A DNA stretch of 21,411 bases from JBBCJM01 sp037190175 (GTDB lineage: Bacteria; Pseudomonadota; Alphaproteobacteria; Rhodobacterales; Rhodobacteraceae): NCBI GenBank assembly GCA_037190175.1, contig JBBCJM010000080.1, forward strand, positions 1 through 21,411. Reading direction: 5' to 3'. The position numbers were made by a program, and so were the translations under genes. Each line of letters starts with the position of its first letter. The first letter of the stretch is position 1. Shown piece after piece: positions 1-7,235 of this stretch. The notes beneath the pieces are model-generated. The model was not told the origin of the DNA, did no database searches, and was given only the letters and a program-made list of their open reading frames with translations.

Positions 1-1252
1 GGGGCTTTTCGATGATCCCCAGAAGCGGCAGGATGACCAGGAAGTAGGCGAACCAGTAGGCCGCACCGATCAGCGCGATCGTGGCATAGGGTTCCTCGGC
101 CGGCATGGCGCCGCACCACATCAGCACCACGAAGTCGATGCAGAGCAGCGCGAACCACCACTTGAACATCGGGCGGTAGCGGCCCGAGCGCACCGAGGAA
201 GTATCCAGCCACGGCACCAGCGCCAGGACGGCGATGGCGCCGAACATCGCCAGCACGCCGAAGAACTTGGCGTCGACGATGCCGAAGGTGACGAACTGCA
301 CAAGCTGCACCACCCAGTCATCGCCGGTGAAGGCGCGCAGGAGGGCGTAGAACGGCAGGTAATACCATTCCGGCACGATATGCGCGGGCGTCACCAGCGG
401 GTTCGCCTCGATGTAGTTGTCGGGGTGGCCCAGGTAGTTGGGCATGAAGCCGATGATCGCGAAGAACACGATCAGGATCACCCCCAGCGCGAAGAGGTCC
501 TTCAGCACGTAGTAGGGCCAGAAGGGCACGGTGTCCTTCGCGGCCTCCTCCTTCGACGTCCGCCGCACCTCGACCCCGGTGGGGTTGTTGTTGCCGGTGG
601 TGTGGAAGGCCCAGATATGCACCGCGACCAGCGCCGCGATCACGAAGGGCAGCAGGTAGTGCAGCGAGAAGAAGCGGTTCAGCGTCGCGTTCTCCACCGC
701 CGGCCCGCCCAGCAGCCAGGTCTGGATGTCGGGGCCGATGCCGGGGATGGCGCCGAAGAGCCCGGTGATCACCGTGGCGCCCCAGAACGACATCTGCCCC
801 CAGGGCAGCACGTAGCCCATGAAGGCGGTGGCCATCATGGCGAGGTAGATCAGCATCCCGATGATCCAGGTCACCTCGCGCGGGGCCTTGTAGGAGCCGT
901 AGTAGAGGCCGCGGAAGATGTGCAGGTAGACCGCCACGAAGAACAGCGAGGCGCCGTTGGCGTGGACATAGCGCAGCATGTGGCCGCCGTTCACGTTGCG
1001 CATGATGTGCTCGACGCTGGCGAAGGCCAGGTCCACGTGGGGGGTGTAGTGCATCGCCAGCACGATCCCGGTGGCGATCTGCAAGACCAGGCAGAAGGTC
1101 AGCACGATGCCCCAGATCCACATCCAGTTCAGGTTCTTGGGCGTCGGGATCATCAGCGTGTCGTAGATCAGCGACACGACGGGCAGCCGCTTGTGCAGCC
1201 AGCGCTCGAATCCGGTCTTCGGTTCGTAATGGTCGTGCGGGATTCCGGCCAT
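1..1252 (-). CDS. petB: Cytochrome b of the cytochrome bc1 complex (partial, C-terminus beyond left edge)
   Basis: This is the membrane subunit of ubiquinol:cytochrome c oxidoreductase, which carries both b hemes and the two quinone sites. The frame is open from the ATG at 1252 to the left edge, giving 417 residues; the family in Rhodobacter has about 440, so roughly 25 residues are missing. The heme ligands H97, H111, H198 and H212 fall at exactly the Rhodobacter positions, and the quinol-oxidation motif PEWY is at residues 294-297. Several hydrophobic helices alternate with loops as expected. The last residues visible (ILPLLGIIEKP) match the end of the last helix in the family. It starts 10 bases after the petA stop, so the two are one transcript (petABC order), and petC should follow to the left. 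Nothing unusual is seen. Identification is near certain. Confidence 0.97.
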   Translation of the reverse strand, partial: MAGIPHDHYEPKTGFERWLHKRLPVVSLIYDTLMIPTPKNLNWMWIWGIVLTFCLVLQIATGIVLAMHYTPHVDLAFASVEHIMRNVNGGHMLRYVHANGASLFFVAVYLHIFRGLYYGSYKAPREVTWIIGMLIYLAMMATAFMGYVLPWGQMSFWGATVITGLFGAIPGIGPDIQTWLLGGPAVENATLNRFFSLHYLLPFVIAALVAVHIWAFHTTGNNNPTGVEVRRTSKEEAAKDTVPFWPYYVLKDLFALGVILIVFFAIIGFMPNYLGHPDNYIEANPLVTPAHIVPEWYYLPFYALLRAFTGDDWVVQLVQFVTFGIVDAKFFGVLAMFGAIAVLALVPWLDTSSVRSGRYRPMFKWWFALLCIDFVVLMWCGAMPAEEPYATIALIGAAYWFAYFLVILPLLGIIEKP

Positions 1253-1262
1253 GTGCGCCCCC

Positions 1263-1823
1263 TCAGCCCAGCTTGATCGTGGTTTCGTCGGTGAAGGCGG
1301 CCACCGGCACCGGCAGGTTGGTGGGCGCCGGCCCGCGGCGGATCCGGCCCGAGGTGTCGTAGTGCGAGCCGTGGCAGGGGCAGAACCAGCCGCCGAAGTC
1401 GCCCGCGCCGTTGCCCAGGGGCACGCAGCCCAGGTGGGTGCAGACCCCCATCATCACCAGCCATTCGCCGGCCTCGTCCAGCGCGCGGTTCTGGTCGCTG
1501 GCGTCGGCGTTGGGGCGGTTGGCGTTCTCGGCGCCCCGGTCGGGCAGGTCGGAGAGCGCGGTGTTGCGCGCGGCCTCGATCTCCTCCTCGGTGCGGCGGC
1601 GGATGAAGACCGGCTTGCCCAGCCATTTCACCGTCAGCTGGGTGCCCACCTCGACCCCCGAGACATCGACGAAGATCGACGACAGCGCCGCCACGTCCGC
1701 CGAGGGGTTCATCTGGTTCACCAGCGGCCAGACCGCCGCGCCGGTGGCCACGGCGCCGGCGCCGGCGGTGGCGTAGTAGAGAAAGTCGCGGCGGGTGCCT
1801 GCGGGTTCGTCTGCGTGGGACAC
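1263..1823 (-). CDS. petA: Ubiquinol-cytochrome c reductase Rieske iron-sulfur subunit
   Basis: This subunit carries the [2Fe-2S] cluster that takes the first electron from ubiquinol in the bc1 complex and passes it to cytochrome c1. The 186-residue protein has the two cluster-binding boxes CTHLGC (128-133) and CPCHGSH (148-154), with C128/H130 and C148/H151 as ligands and C133/C150 as the expected disulfide. The N-terminus has a twin-arginine type anchor (TRRDFL at 10-15, then a hydrophobic stretch to about residue 35) that keeps the protein membrane-bound after Tat export. The start is a GTG at 1823, not ATG; it is chosen because a strong AGGAGAT lies about 6 bases upstream and the Tat motif sits at the usual distance. 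It is the first gene of the operon and is followed after 10 bases by petB. The 212 bases upstream (1824-2035) should hold the promoter, but I recognise no convincing -35/-10 pair. Confidence 0.97.
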   Translation of the reverse strand: MSHADEPAGTRRDFLYYATAGAGAVATGAAVWPLVNQMNPSADVAALSSIFVDVSGVEVGTQLTVKWLGKPVFIRRRTEEEIEAARNTALSDLPDRGAENANRPNADASDQNRALDEAGEWLVMMGVCTHLGCVPLGNGAGDFGGWFCPCHGSHYDTSGRIRRGPAPTNLPVPVAAFTDETTIKLG

Positions 1824-2017
1824 GACCGATCTCCTTCCGGGGTGGCCCTTGGCGGGCTGCCCATATCCCTTGTGGGGTCCCGGTTGCCCGCACCCCCAAC
1901 GGGGCGGGTTTTAGCGGCGAGCCTCGGGCGCGTCCAGCGGACAAACCCGCGCGGAGACGCAAAAGAGGCCGCTGTTGCGGGCAGGAGCCGGCCGAATTGT
2001 CGCAGGCAGGCGCGGCG

Positions 2018-2032
2018 GGCGGTTCAGCCGCC
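2018..2032 (-). terminator. Weak hairpin after the glutathione S-transferase gene
   Basis: GGCGG (2018-2022) can pair with CCGCC (2028-2032) across a five-base loop, just 3' of the transferase stop codon on the minus strand. There is no T-run, so it is only a possible terminator. The rest of the 212-base stretch between the transferase stop and petA shows no gene that I can support. Confidence 0.2.
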
Positions 2033-2035
2033 GAG

Positions 2036-2644
2036 TCAGGCGGGCACGGTGGCGGCCATCGAGGGGCGGGCGGCGAAGGCGGCCTCCCATTCGGCCAGCC
2101 GCGGATGCCCCGCCCGCCAGTCGCGCGGCCGGTGGCGGAAGTCGAGATAGCCGAGCGCGCAGCCGATCGCGATCTGGCCCATGCAGAGCGGCCCCTTCAG
2201 ATGCGCGATCCAGTCGGCCTCGACGGCGTCCAGCGCGCGGGTGACCTTCAGCCATTGCGCCTCGACCCAGGGGGCGTGATGCAGCGCCTCGGGCCGGATC
2301 CGGCCCTCGTAGACCATCAGCAGCGCGGCCTCCAGGATCCCGTCCGCGGTCGCCTCCAGCACCAGCGTGTCCCACAGCCGCGGCGCGGCGGGATAGAATC
2401 CGGCGGCGAAGCGGTGGTCCAGCCAGCGGCAGATCACCCGGCTGTCGTAGAGCGCCGGCCCGTCGTCGCGTTCCAGGCAGGGGATCTTGCCCAGCGGATT
2501 AGGCCCGCCGCGCTGCGCGAGATCGAGCGGCGAGCCGCCGCCGCGCACCAGCTCCACCTCGGCCAGCCGGCCGGCCTCGTGCAGCAGGACCATGACCTTG
2601 CGGACGAAGGGCGAGGTGGGGGAATGTTGCAGGCGCAGGGTCAT
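2036..2644 (-). CDS. Glutathione S-transferase, YibF-like
   Basis: A soluble protein of 202 residues with the two-domain glutathione S-transferase layout. The thioredoxin-like N-terminal domain (about 1-80) has TSPFVRKV (10-17) at the glutathione-binding turn, NPLGKIPCL with its cis-proline, and DSRVICRWL. The helical C-terminal domain contains ADGILEAAL and the IAIGCALGYLDFR segment. These landmarks agree closely with E. coli YibF as I remember it. Its natural substrate is not predictable from sequence; members of this group are usually assigned to glutathione-dependent detoxification or redox work. The ATG at 2644 has GGAG about 7 bases upstream. It is divergent from the peroxidase-related gene at 2753, and the 108 bases between them should hold both promoters. 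It also continues the minus-strand direction of petAB, but 212 bases separate it from petA. Confidence 0.88.
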   Translation of the reverse strand: MTLRLQHSPTSPFVRKVMVLLHEAGRLAEVELVRGGGSPLDLAQRGGPNPLGKIPCLERDDGPALYDSRVICRWLDHRFAAGFYPAAPRLWDTLVLEATADGILEAALLMVYEGRIRPEALHHAPWVEAQWLKVTRALDAVEADWIAHLKGPLCMGQIAIGCALGYLDFRHRPRDWRAGHPRLAEWEAAFAARPSMAATVPA

Positions 2645-2752
2645 GGCAGGCTCCGGTTCAGGGCGGCGCGAGGCTAGGCCAGCGCCGCGGCGGCGGCAAC
2701 CGCTTGCGGGCAGGGCCGCGGCGGGCGAGGCTGCCCGCAGGAGGACCCGCCG

Positions 2753-3310
2753 ATGACCACCCACGCCCTCGACCTGCCGCCCGTCGCGCCGCTGGACGAC
2801 GACATCGCCGCCTATTTCGCGAAATGCACCGAGAAGCTGGGGCTGATCCCCAACGTGCTGCTGGCCCATGCCTTCGACCAGGAGAAGCTGCGCGCCTTCA
2901 TGGGCATCTACAACGACCTGATGCTGGCGCCCTCGGGGCTCAGCAAGGCCGAGCGCGAGATGATCGCGGTCGCCGTCTCGGCGCTGAACCGCTGCCACTA
3001 CTGCCTGACCGCCCATGGCGCGGCGCTGCGGGCGCTGACCTCGCCGGCGCTGGCCGAGACCGTCGCGCAGAACTGGCGGGCGGCGGCGCTGGAGCCCCGG
3101 CAGCGCGCCATGCTGGCCTTCGCCGAGAAGGTCACGCTGGCCTCTGCCACGGTGGAGGAGCCCGACCGGCAGACGCTGCGCGACGCGGGCTTCGCCGACC
3201 GCGACATCTGGGACATCGCCGCGGTCGCCGCCTTCTACAACATGTCGAACCGGCTGGCCTCGGCGGTGGCGATGGTGCCGAACCCGGAATACCACGGGCT
3301 GGCGCGTTAG
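2753..3310 (+). CDS. Peroxidase-related protein, AhpD / carboxymuconolactone decarboxylase family
   Basis: A 185-residue helical protein of the AhpD-like superfamily, probably a small cytosolic thiol reductase or peroxidase helper. The key signature is NRCHYCLTAHGAAL, with C81, C84 (CxxC) and H88 forming the redox-active core of AhpD-type proteins. The N-terminal LGLIPNVLLAHA and the later helix WDIAAVAAFYNMSNRLA are typical of the uncharacterised peroxidase-related subgroup (TIGR01926-like). The start ATG is preceded by AGGAGG at 8 bases. The gene stands alone on the plus strand, diverging from the glutathione S-transferase and converging on the PaiB-like gene, with stop codons overlapping (shared bases 3307-3310). 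A redox role alongside the transferase is plausible but only by location. Confidence 0.88.
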   Translation: MTTHALDLPPVAPLDDDIAAYFAKCTEKLGLIPNVLLAHAFDQEKLRAFMGIYNDLMLAPSGLSKAEREMIAVAVSALNRCHYCLTAHGAALRALTSPALAETVAQNWRAAALEPRQRAMLAFAEKVTLASATVEEPDRQTLRDAGFADRDIWDIAAVAAFYNMSNRLASAVAMVPNPEYHGLAR

Positions 3311-3909
3311 GCGCCCCGCATCAGCGCCGCGATGGCCTGCGATCCGGGGTCGGGGCGGGCGGCCAGGCCGGCGGCGGCGCCGGCGCGCTGGGGCTCGGGC
3401 TTGTTCTGGTTCAGCTTCCAGGTGCCGTCCACCGCGGCGATCTGCAACCGGAAGGGCAGGATCGCCCGCATCATCCGCGGCATCGCCCCCTCGCTCATCT
3501 TCCCGGCGGTCCAGGGTGTCTTGGGCAGGAGCCGCGCCTCGAACTCGGCCGACAGCGCGTCCAGATGCGGGCGCAGCGCGCCCTCGGGCAGGGGATGCAG
3601 CGTGCCGCGCAGGTGGACGGCGACATAGTTCCAGGTCGGCACCTGATCCTCGGCCCCGTACCAGTCGGGCGAGACATAGGCGTCGGGCCCCGAGACGACC
3701 AGCACCGCCGCCGCGGGCAGCGCCGCCCGCGCGATGGGGTTCGAGCGCGCCAGGTGCAGCCCGGCCGCCTCGCCCTCCAGCACGAAGGGCACATGCGCGG
3801 CCAAGGGCCCCTCCGGCCCGTTCACGCTGAGCACCCCGAAGCCGCGCGCCCGGGCGAAGGCCAGATTCGCGGGCGCAGGCGTCTGGCGGAAGGCGGGGTT
3901 GGGATGCAT
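3307..3909 (-). CDS. FMN-binding negative transcriptional regulator, PaiB family
   Basis: A 200-residue protein of the PaiB family, whose members have a split-barrel flavin-binding fold and were named after a Bacillus repressor of sporulation and protease genes. The hallmarks are visible: MHPNPAF at the start, LAAHVPF (37-42), HLARSNP (52-58), VPTWNYVAVH (90-99) and WKLNQNK (164-170). The start at 3909 is chosen over an upstream ATG at 3933 because AGGAGG lies 7-8 bases before it and because MHPNPAF aligns with the family start. A DNA-binding role is not evident in the sequence, so flavin-dependent redox enzyme is an alternative. It is convergent with the peroxidase-related gene, with a TAA and a TAG sharing the bases ttag. 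Confidence 0.9.
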   Translation of the reverse strand: MHPNPAFRQTPAPANLAFARARGFGVLSVNGPEGPLAAHVPFVLEGEAAGLHLARSNPIARAALPAAAVLVVSGPDAYVSPDWYGAEDQVPTWNYVAVHLRGTLHPLPEGALRPHLDALSAEFEARLLPKTPWTAGKMSEGAMPRMMRAILPFRLQIAAVDGTWKLNQNKPEPQRAGAAAGLAARPDPGSQAIAALMRGA

Positions 3910-3935
3910 CGGCGGTCCTCCTGCCCCTGACATGG

Positions 3936-3967
3936 AAACGGGCCGCTGCCCGGTCAGGCAGCGGCCC
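3936..3967 (-). terminator. Hairpin terminator downstream of rpmJ
   Basis: A perfect 11-bp stem (3940-3950 with 3957-3967) around a six-base loop lies 27 bases past the rpmJ stop on the minus strand. It is followed there by only three U residues after one G, so the tract is short, as is common in very GC-rich genomes. It separates rpmJ from the PaiB-like gene, which starts at 3909. Confidence 0.65.
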
Positions 3968-3993
3968 CGAGTTCTGCCCGCCGGCAGCGCGCC

Positions 3994-4119
3994 TCAGCCC
4001 TGGCGGGCCTTGTAGCGCTTCTGCGTCTTGTTGATCACATAGACGCGGCCCTTGCGGCGCACGACCTGGCAATCGCGGTGACGCGTCTTCAGCGAGCGGA
4101 GCGAGTTGGCAACCTTCAT
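3994..4119 (-). CDS. rpmJ: 50S ribosomal protein L36 (zinc-free, 41-residue type)
   Basis: The smallest protein of the large ribosomal subunit. The 41 codons give a basic protein beginning MKVANSLRSLKTRHRDC and ending KTQKRYKARQG, with the central VVRRKGRVYVINKT that is diagnostic of L36. It has only one cysteine (C17), so it is the alternative form that lacks the four-ligand zinc ribbon; this form is normal in alphaproteobacteria. The ATG at 4119 has GGAAGGAGG about 6 bases upstream. It stands alone, downstream of tRNA-Val on the same strand and ended by a strong hairpin. The gene is short enough to be missed by length-filtered gene calls. Confidence 0.96.
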   Translation of the reverse strand: MKVANSLRSLKTRHRDCQVVRRKGRVYVINKTQKRYKARQG

Positions 4120-4167
4120 GGCGACCCTCCTTCCTTACGCGGCGCATCCGCGCCAGATGGAACCCGT

Positions 4168-4183
4168 GCCCCCCGCGGGGGGC
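4168..4183 (-). terminator. GC palindrome after tRNA-Val, possible terminator
   Basis: A perfect 16-base palindrome (GCCCCCCGCGGGGGGC) lies seven bases beyond the encoded CCA end of the tRNA. It could fold into a six-bp hairpin with a four-base loop and stop or process the tRNA transcript. No U-run follows. Confidence 0.4.
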
Positions 4184-4189
4184 GGCGAA

Positions 4190-4264
4190 TGGTGGGCGGT
4201 ACTGGGATCGAACCAGTGGCCACTACGATGTCAACGTAGTGCTCTACCGCTGAGCTAACCGCCC
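4190..4264 (-). tRNA. tRNA-Val (anticodon GAC)
   Basis: The minus strand folds into a complete cloverleaf. The acceptor stem GGGCGGT (4264-4258) pairs with ACCGCCC, the D-stem is GCTC/GAGC, the anticodon stem is CTACG/CGTAG with loop TTGACAT, and the T-stem is ACTGG/CCAGT with loop TTCGATC. The anticodon GAC reads GUC and GUU valine codons. The discriminator base is A and the CCA end is encoded (4192-4190). Confidence 0.97.
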
Positions 4265-4459
4265 ACGAACCCCTGCGGCCCGCCCGCGTCCCTTCGGAAT
4301 GAAAAGGACGCGGGGTGAACCGCGTCGGTCGCAGGGGCTATAAGGCCAAGCGGGCGCGGGTTCAAGCCCCCGGCACCCGCGACGCAACGGGTTTTGGACA
4401 GCGCCGCAAACCGGGCTATATGGTCGGGAGGGCCCGGTGCAGTTCGGGCCGGAGCCTCC

Positions 4460-5320
4460 ATGACCCAAGACGCCTATCTGTTGCGCCTGCCCTCCCGCCG
4501 CCACAGCCCGGCGGTGTTCTCCTCGCCCCATTCCGGCCGGTTCTATCCGCCCGGCTTCCTGGCGGCCAGCCAGCTCGATCCGCTGACGCTGCGGTCCTCG
4601 GAGGACGCCTTCGTGGACGAATTGTTCGCCGCCGCGCCCTCCTGCGGGGCGCCGCTGCTGGCGGCGCGGATGCCGCGGGCCTGGATCGACCTCAACCGCG
4701 CGGCGGACGAGCTGGATCCGGCGCTGGTCGAGGGGGTGGCGCGCGGGGCGCACAACCCGCGCATCGCCTCGGGCCTGGGGGTGATCCCGCGGGTGGTGGC
4801 CAATGGCCGCGCGATCTATTCCGGCAAGCTGCCGATGGCCGAGGCCGAGGCGCGGCTGGCCTTCGCCTGGCATCCCTATCACGCCGCCCTGCGGGGGCTG
4901 GTGGAGGGGGCGCTGGCGCAGTTCGGCGAGGCGCTGGTGATCGACTGCCACTCGATGCCGCACGAGGCGATCGAGGCCCATGCCCGCCCCGGCCAGCCGC
5001 GGCCCGAGGTGGTGCTGGGCGACCGATTCGGCGCGGCCGCGGGGGCGGCGGTGATGGACCGGGTGGAGGCCGCCTTTGCCGCCGCCGGCCTGCGGGTCGC
5101 GCGCAACGCCCCCTTCGCCGGGGCCTATATCGCCCAGGCCTATGGCCGGCCGGCGCGCGGGGTGCATGTGGTGCAGGTGGAGATCGACCGCGCGCTCTAC
5201 CTGGACGAGGCCCGGGTGGCCAAGCGGGCGGACTTCCCCGCCTTCGCCGCCCAGATCGCCGGGGTGGTGGCCGAGATCGTGCAGGGCACGGCCGGGCGGA
5301 TGCCGCTGGCGGCGGAGTAG
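4460..5320 (+). CDS. N-formylglutamate amidohydrolase family protein
   Basis: A 286-residue cytosolic protein of the N-formylglutamate amidohydrolase family, which hydrolyses N-formyl-L-glutamate to glutamate and formate at the end of one histidine-degradation route; related zinc hydrolases act on other N-acyl substrates. Family blocks seen are SPHSGRFYP (22-30), WIDLNRAADELDP (75-87), NPRIASGLGVIPR (99-111), HPYH (138-141) and the metal-site strand DCHSMP (162-167). I chose ATG 4460, which puts the SPHSG block at the usual distance; the GGAG five bases upstream is weak. No other hut genes are in the window, so a true role in histidine breakdown is not shown by context. It is divergent from tRNA-Val. 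The 195 bases between (4265-4459) hold no gene that I can support. Confidence 0.88.
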   Translation: MTQDAYLLRLPSRRHSPAVFSSPHSGRFYPPGFLAASQLDPLTLRSSEDAFVDELFAAAPSCGAPLLAARMPRAWIDLNRAADELDPALVEGVARGAHNPRIASGLGVIPRVVANGRAIYSGKLPMAEAEARLAFAWHPYHAALRGLVEGALAQFGEALVIDCHSMPHEAIEAHARPGQPRPEVVLGDRFGAAAGAAVMDRVEAAFAAAGLRVARNAPFAGAYIAQAYGRPARGVHVVQVEIDRALYLDEARVAKRADFPAFAAQIAGVVAEIVQGTAGRMPLAAE

Positions 5321-5326
5321 GGGGCC

Positions 5327-5417
5327 GGCCGCTCTTCCGCCCTGCCGGGCGTCATCGCTGCCATGGGGTGCGCGTGCTTCCCGGAGCGATGACGCCCGGC
5401 AGGGCGGAAGAGCGGCC
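5327..5417. repeat. Perfect 33-bp inverted repeat (palindromic intergenic element)
   Basis: The left arm 5327-5359 and right arm 5385-5417 are exact reverse complements, separated by 25 bases. Each arm also contains its own small dyad (GCCC-TGCC-GGGC at about 5339-5350 and its mirror image), so the element can fold as one long stem or as two short hairpins. It fills the space between the amidohydrolase stop (5320) and radC (5472). There is no U-run, so a plain intrinsic terminator is unlikely; a REP/BIME-like dispersed palindrome is the better guess, but no second copy exists in this window. Confidence 0.85.
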
Positions 5418-5471
5418 CCGGGTGCGCAGCCGTTAACCCTTTCTTCACCAGCCCCGGGGCAGGCTCGCGCC

Positions 5472-6236
5472 ATGGCCCGGCAGTTCTCCGATTCCGCGAC
5501 CCCGCTCTTCGCCCACCTCGGGGCGGAGGACGAGGCTGTCGCCCGGCCCCTGCCCGAACGGCTGCCCTCCTACATCGCCGACCACCGCGCCCGCCTGCGC
5601 GCCCGGTTCGACGAAGGGGGCGCGGCGGCGATGCCGGATTACGAACTGCTGGAGCTCCTGCTGTTCCGCGCGATCCCCCGCCAGGACGTGAAGCCGCTGG
5701 CGCGCCGGCTGCTCGACACCTTCGGCGACCTCGCCCGCGTCGTCGCCGCCCCCCGCGCCCGGCTGCTGCAGGTGGAGGGCGTCGGCCCGGCCGTGGCGCA
5801 GGACCTGAAGGTCATCGAGGCCGCGGCGCAGCGGATGATGCGGGCGCGGGTGATGCACCGGCCGGTGCTGTCCTCCTGGGCGGCGCTTCTGGACTACTGC
5901 CACACCGCCATGGCGCATCGCGAGACCGAACAGTTCCGCCTGCTGTTCCTCGACCGCAAGAACGTGCTGATCGCCGACGAGGAACAGGCCCGCGGCACGG
6001 TGGACCATGTGCCGGTCTATCCGCGCGAGGTGGTCAAGCGCGCGCTGGAACTGAACGCGAGCGCGCTCATCCTGGTGCACAACCACCCCTCGGGCGACCC
6101 CACCCCCTCCACCGCCGACATCGAGATGACCGAGCGGATCCGCACCGCGGCCGAGGCGCTGGGCATCACGCTGCACGACCACCTGATCATCGGCAAGGGA
6201 AGGGAACTCAGCTTCCGCAGCGCGGGGTATCTGTAG
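5472..6236 (+). CDS. radC: RadC family protein (JAB/MPN domain)
   Basis: A 254-residue cytosolic protein. The N-terminal part (about 35-125) has a helix-hairpin-helix type segment (LLQVEGVGPAVAQDLKVIEA, 98-117) that suggests DNA contact. The C-terminal part is the RadC-type JAB domain with the metal-site motif HNHPSGDP (203-210) and D216, plus the ending DHLIIGKGRELSFRSAGYL, which is family standard. RadC was once tied to DNA repair, but that function has been withdrawn and its biochemical role is open. ATG 5472 is the first reasonable start; its Shine-Dalgarno is weak. A small GC dyad (about 6252-6273) follows the stop. The 295 bases to the convergent Nudix gene contain no supportable gene. 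Confidence 0.93.
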   Translation: MARQFSDSATPLFAHLGAEDEAVARPLPERLPSYIADHRARLRARFDEGGAAAMPDYELLELLLFRAIPRQDVKPLARRLLDTFGDLARVVAAPRARLLQVEGVGPAVAQDLKVIEAAAQRMMRARVMHRPVLSSWAALLDYCHTAMAHRETEQFRLLFLDRKNVLIADEEQARGTVDHVPVYPREVVKRALELNASALILVHNHPSGDPTPSTADIEMTERIRTAAEALGITLHDHLIIGKGRELSFRSAGYL

Positions 6237-6480
6237 GCTGCGGCAGCGGAGCGGCCTTCCGCCCTCGGCCGCATCGGAGCGACCATCCCCGCACAACATC
6301 GACACGAAGGCGATGACCGCACGACCCCGCCCGCCCCGCGTGACCGCACCGGCCGCCGCCGGCCGGGGTTCGCGTCCTTCCGCAGCAGGATCGGTCCGGA
6401 TGGAACCGCCGGATGAAGTCCCGTATCTCCCTCCCCCCGGTGGGTCCAGGCCGCGCGGGCGAGCCCCCGCCCCCTCCACG

Positions 6481-6506
6481 CGGCAGGGGAGGCGCCCGTC
6501 CTGCCG
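6481..6506 (-). terminator. Hairpin downstream of the Nudix gene
   Basis: CGGCAGG (6481-6487) pairs with CCTGCCG (6500-6506) around a 12-base loop, 25 bases past the Nudix stop on the minus strand. No clear U-run follows, so termination is only suggested. Confidence 0.35.
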
Positions 6507-6531
6507 GCGCTTCCGCCTGAACCGCCCCCTG

Positions 6532-6966
6532 CTAGAACCGCGCCAGCAGGCGGGCGAGGTCCGGCTCCGTCACCGCCCCGGCCGCCACCCCGCGGGGCAG
6601 CCAGATGCGGCGGCGGCTGGCGCGTTCCTTCCAGTCGGGGTGCAGGTCGAGCACCAGCAGCGGATAGACCGCCACCGTCACCGGCACGAAAAGCGGCTCC
6701 ATCTCCTTCACGTAGCGGAAGCTGCCGCAGGCGGCGCGGCCGATATGGCCGGTGATGCCCGCCTCCTCCAGCGCCTCGATCTCGGCCGCCTGCCAGTCCT
6801 TGCGCCGGCGCATCGGCCAGCCCTTGGGCAGGATCAGCCGCCGGGTGCGGCGCGAGGTGATCAGCAGGAACTCCCGCCCGCCGGGCCGGTCGCGATAGGG
6901 CAGCGCCGCGATCTGGCGCAGCGGGCGGCCCTTGGCCAGCGCCTTGCGGATCGTCTCGGGTTTCAT
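6532..6966 (-). CDS. Nudix hydrolase
   Basis: A 144-residue protein with a single Nudix domain; such enzymes cleave nucleoside diphosphates linked to another group, and this subgroup often resembles diphosphoinositol/diadenosine polyphosphate hydrolases. The Nudix box runs from G49 in PKGWPM to G70 in EALEEAGITG. The three metal-binding glutamates (E64, E67, E68) are present, while the usual first glutamate and the arginine of REXXEE are replaced (R55 and I63). I take ATG 6966 as the start because AAGGAG precedes it at a good distance and RETIRKAL-like N-termini are usual; the frame is open further upstream but without a fitting ribosome site. It faces radC tail-to-tail and is divergent from the histidine kinase. 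The substrate cannot be told. Confidence 0.85.
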   Translation of the reverse strand: MKPETIRKALAKGRPLRQIAALPYRDRPGGREFLLITSRRTRRLILPKGWPMRRRKDWQAAEIEALEEAGITGHIGRAACGSFRYVKEMEPLFVPVTVAVYPLLVLDLHPDWKERASRRRIWLPRGVAAGAVTEPDLARLLARF

Positions 6967-7235
6967 GGGGCTCCTTCCGCGCCCGGAAACCCCGCCGCCG
7001 GCCGATTGTTCCGGCCCCGCCGCTGGCAGGTTTCCGCGCATGACCCTGCGGCAGCGGCGCCCCGCGCGATCCCCCTTGGAGGGGCCCGCTTGCCATGCCA
7101 GCCTGACGCGGCGAGAATCGCCCCCTGCCGGGGGCCTCGGGCGCCGCCAGCATCCCGGCAACCGACCGATCTGTCTTCCTTTTCCGAGTTGCCAGAGTTT
7201 CGAAAACGCGCTCTGCCGATGGGAAAGAGGTGATC

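Noticed and set aside
3307..3310. Overlapping stop codons of two convergent genes (ttag)
   Set aside because: Both genes are well supported by family motifs to their ends; short convergent overlaps are common, so this is noted but not a finding.
2036..4147. Long minus-strand frame of about 700 codons covering three genes
   Set aside because: Only its last 202 codons look like a protein (the transferase). The rest runs antisense or out of frame to the AhpD-like, PaiB-like and rpmJ genes; stop codons are rare at this GC content.
4310..4380. Stretch that looks like a second tRNA on the plus strand (GGTTCAAGCCCC followed by CACCCGC, with a partly matching CGGGGTG 5' end)
   Set aside because: Only 5 of 7 acceptor pairs form, no D-arm or anticodon stem can be drawn, and the T-stem pairs at only three positions. 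Probably chance in GC-rich sequence or at most a decayed remnant.
6237..6531. Possible gene between radC and the Nudix gene
   Set aside because: Frames crossing this region are long only because they continue through neighbours; none has a good start signal or recognisable protein sequence. I see only weak hairpins.
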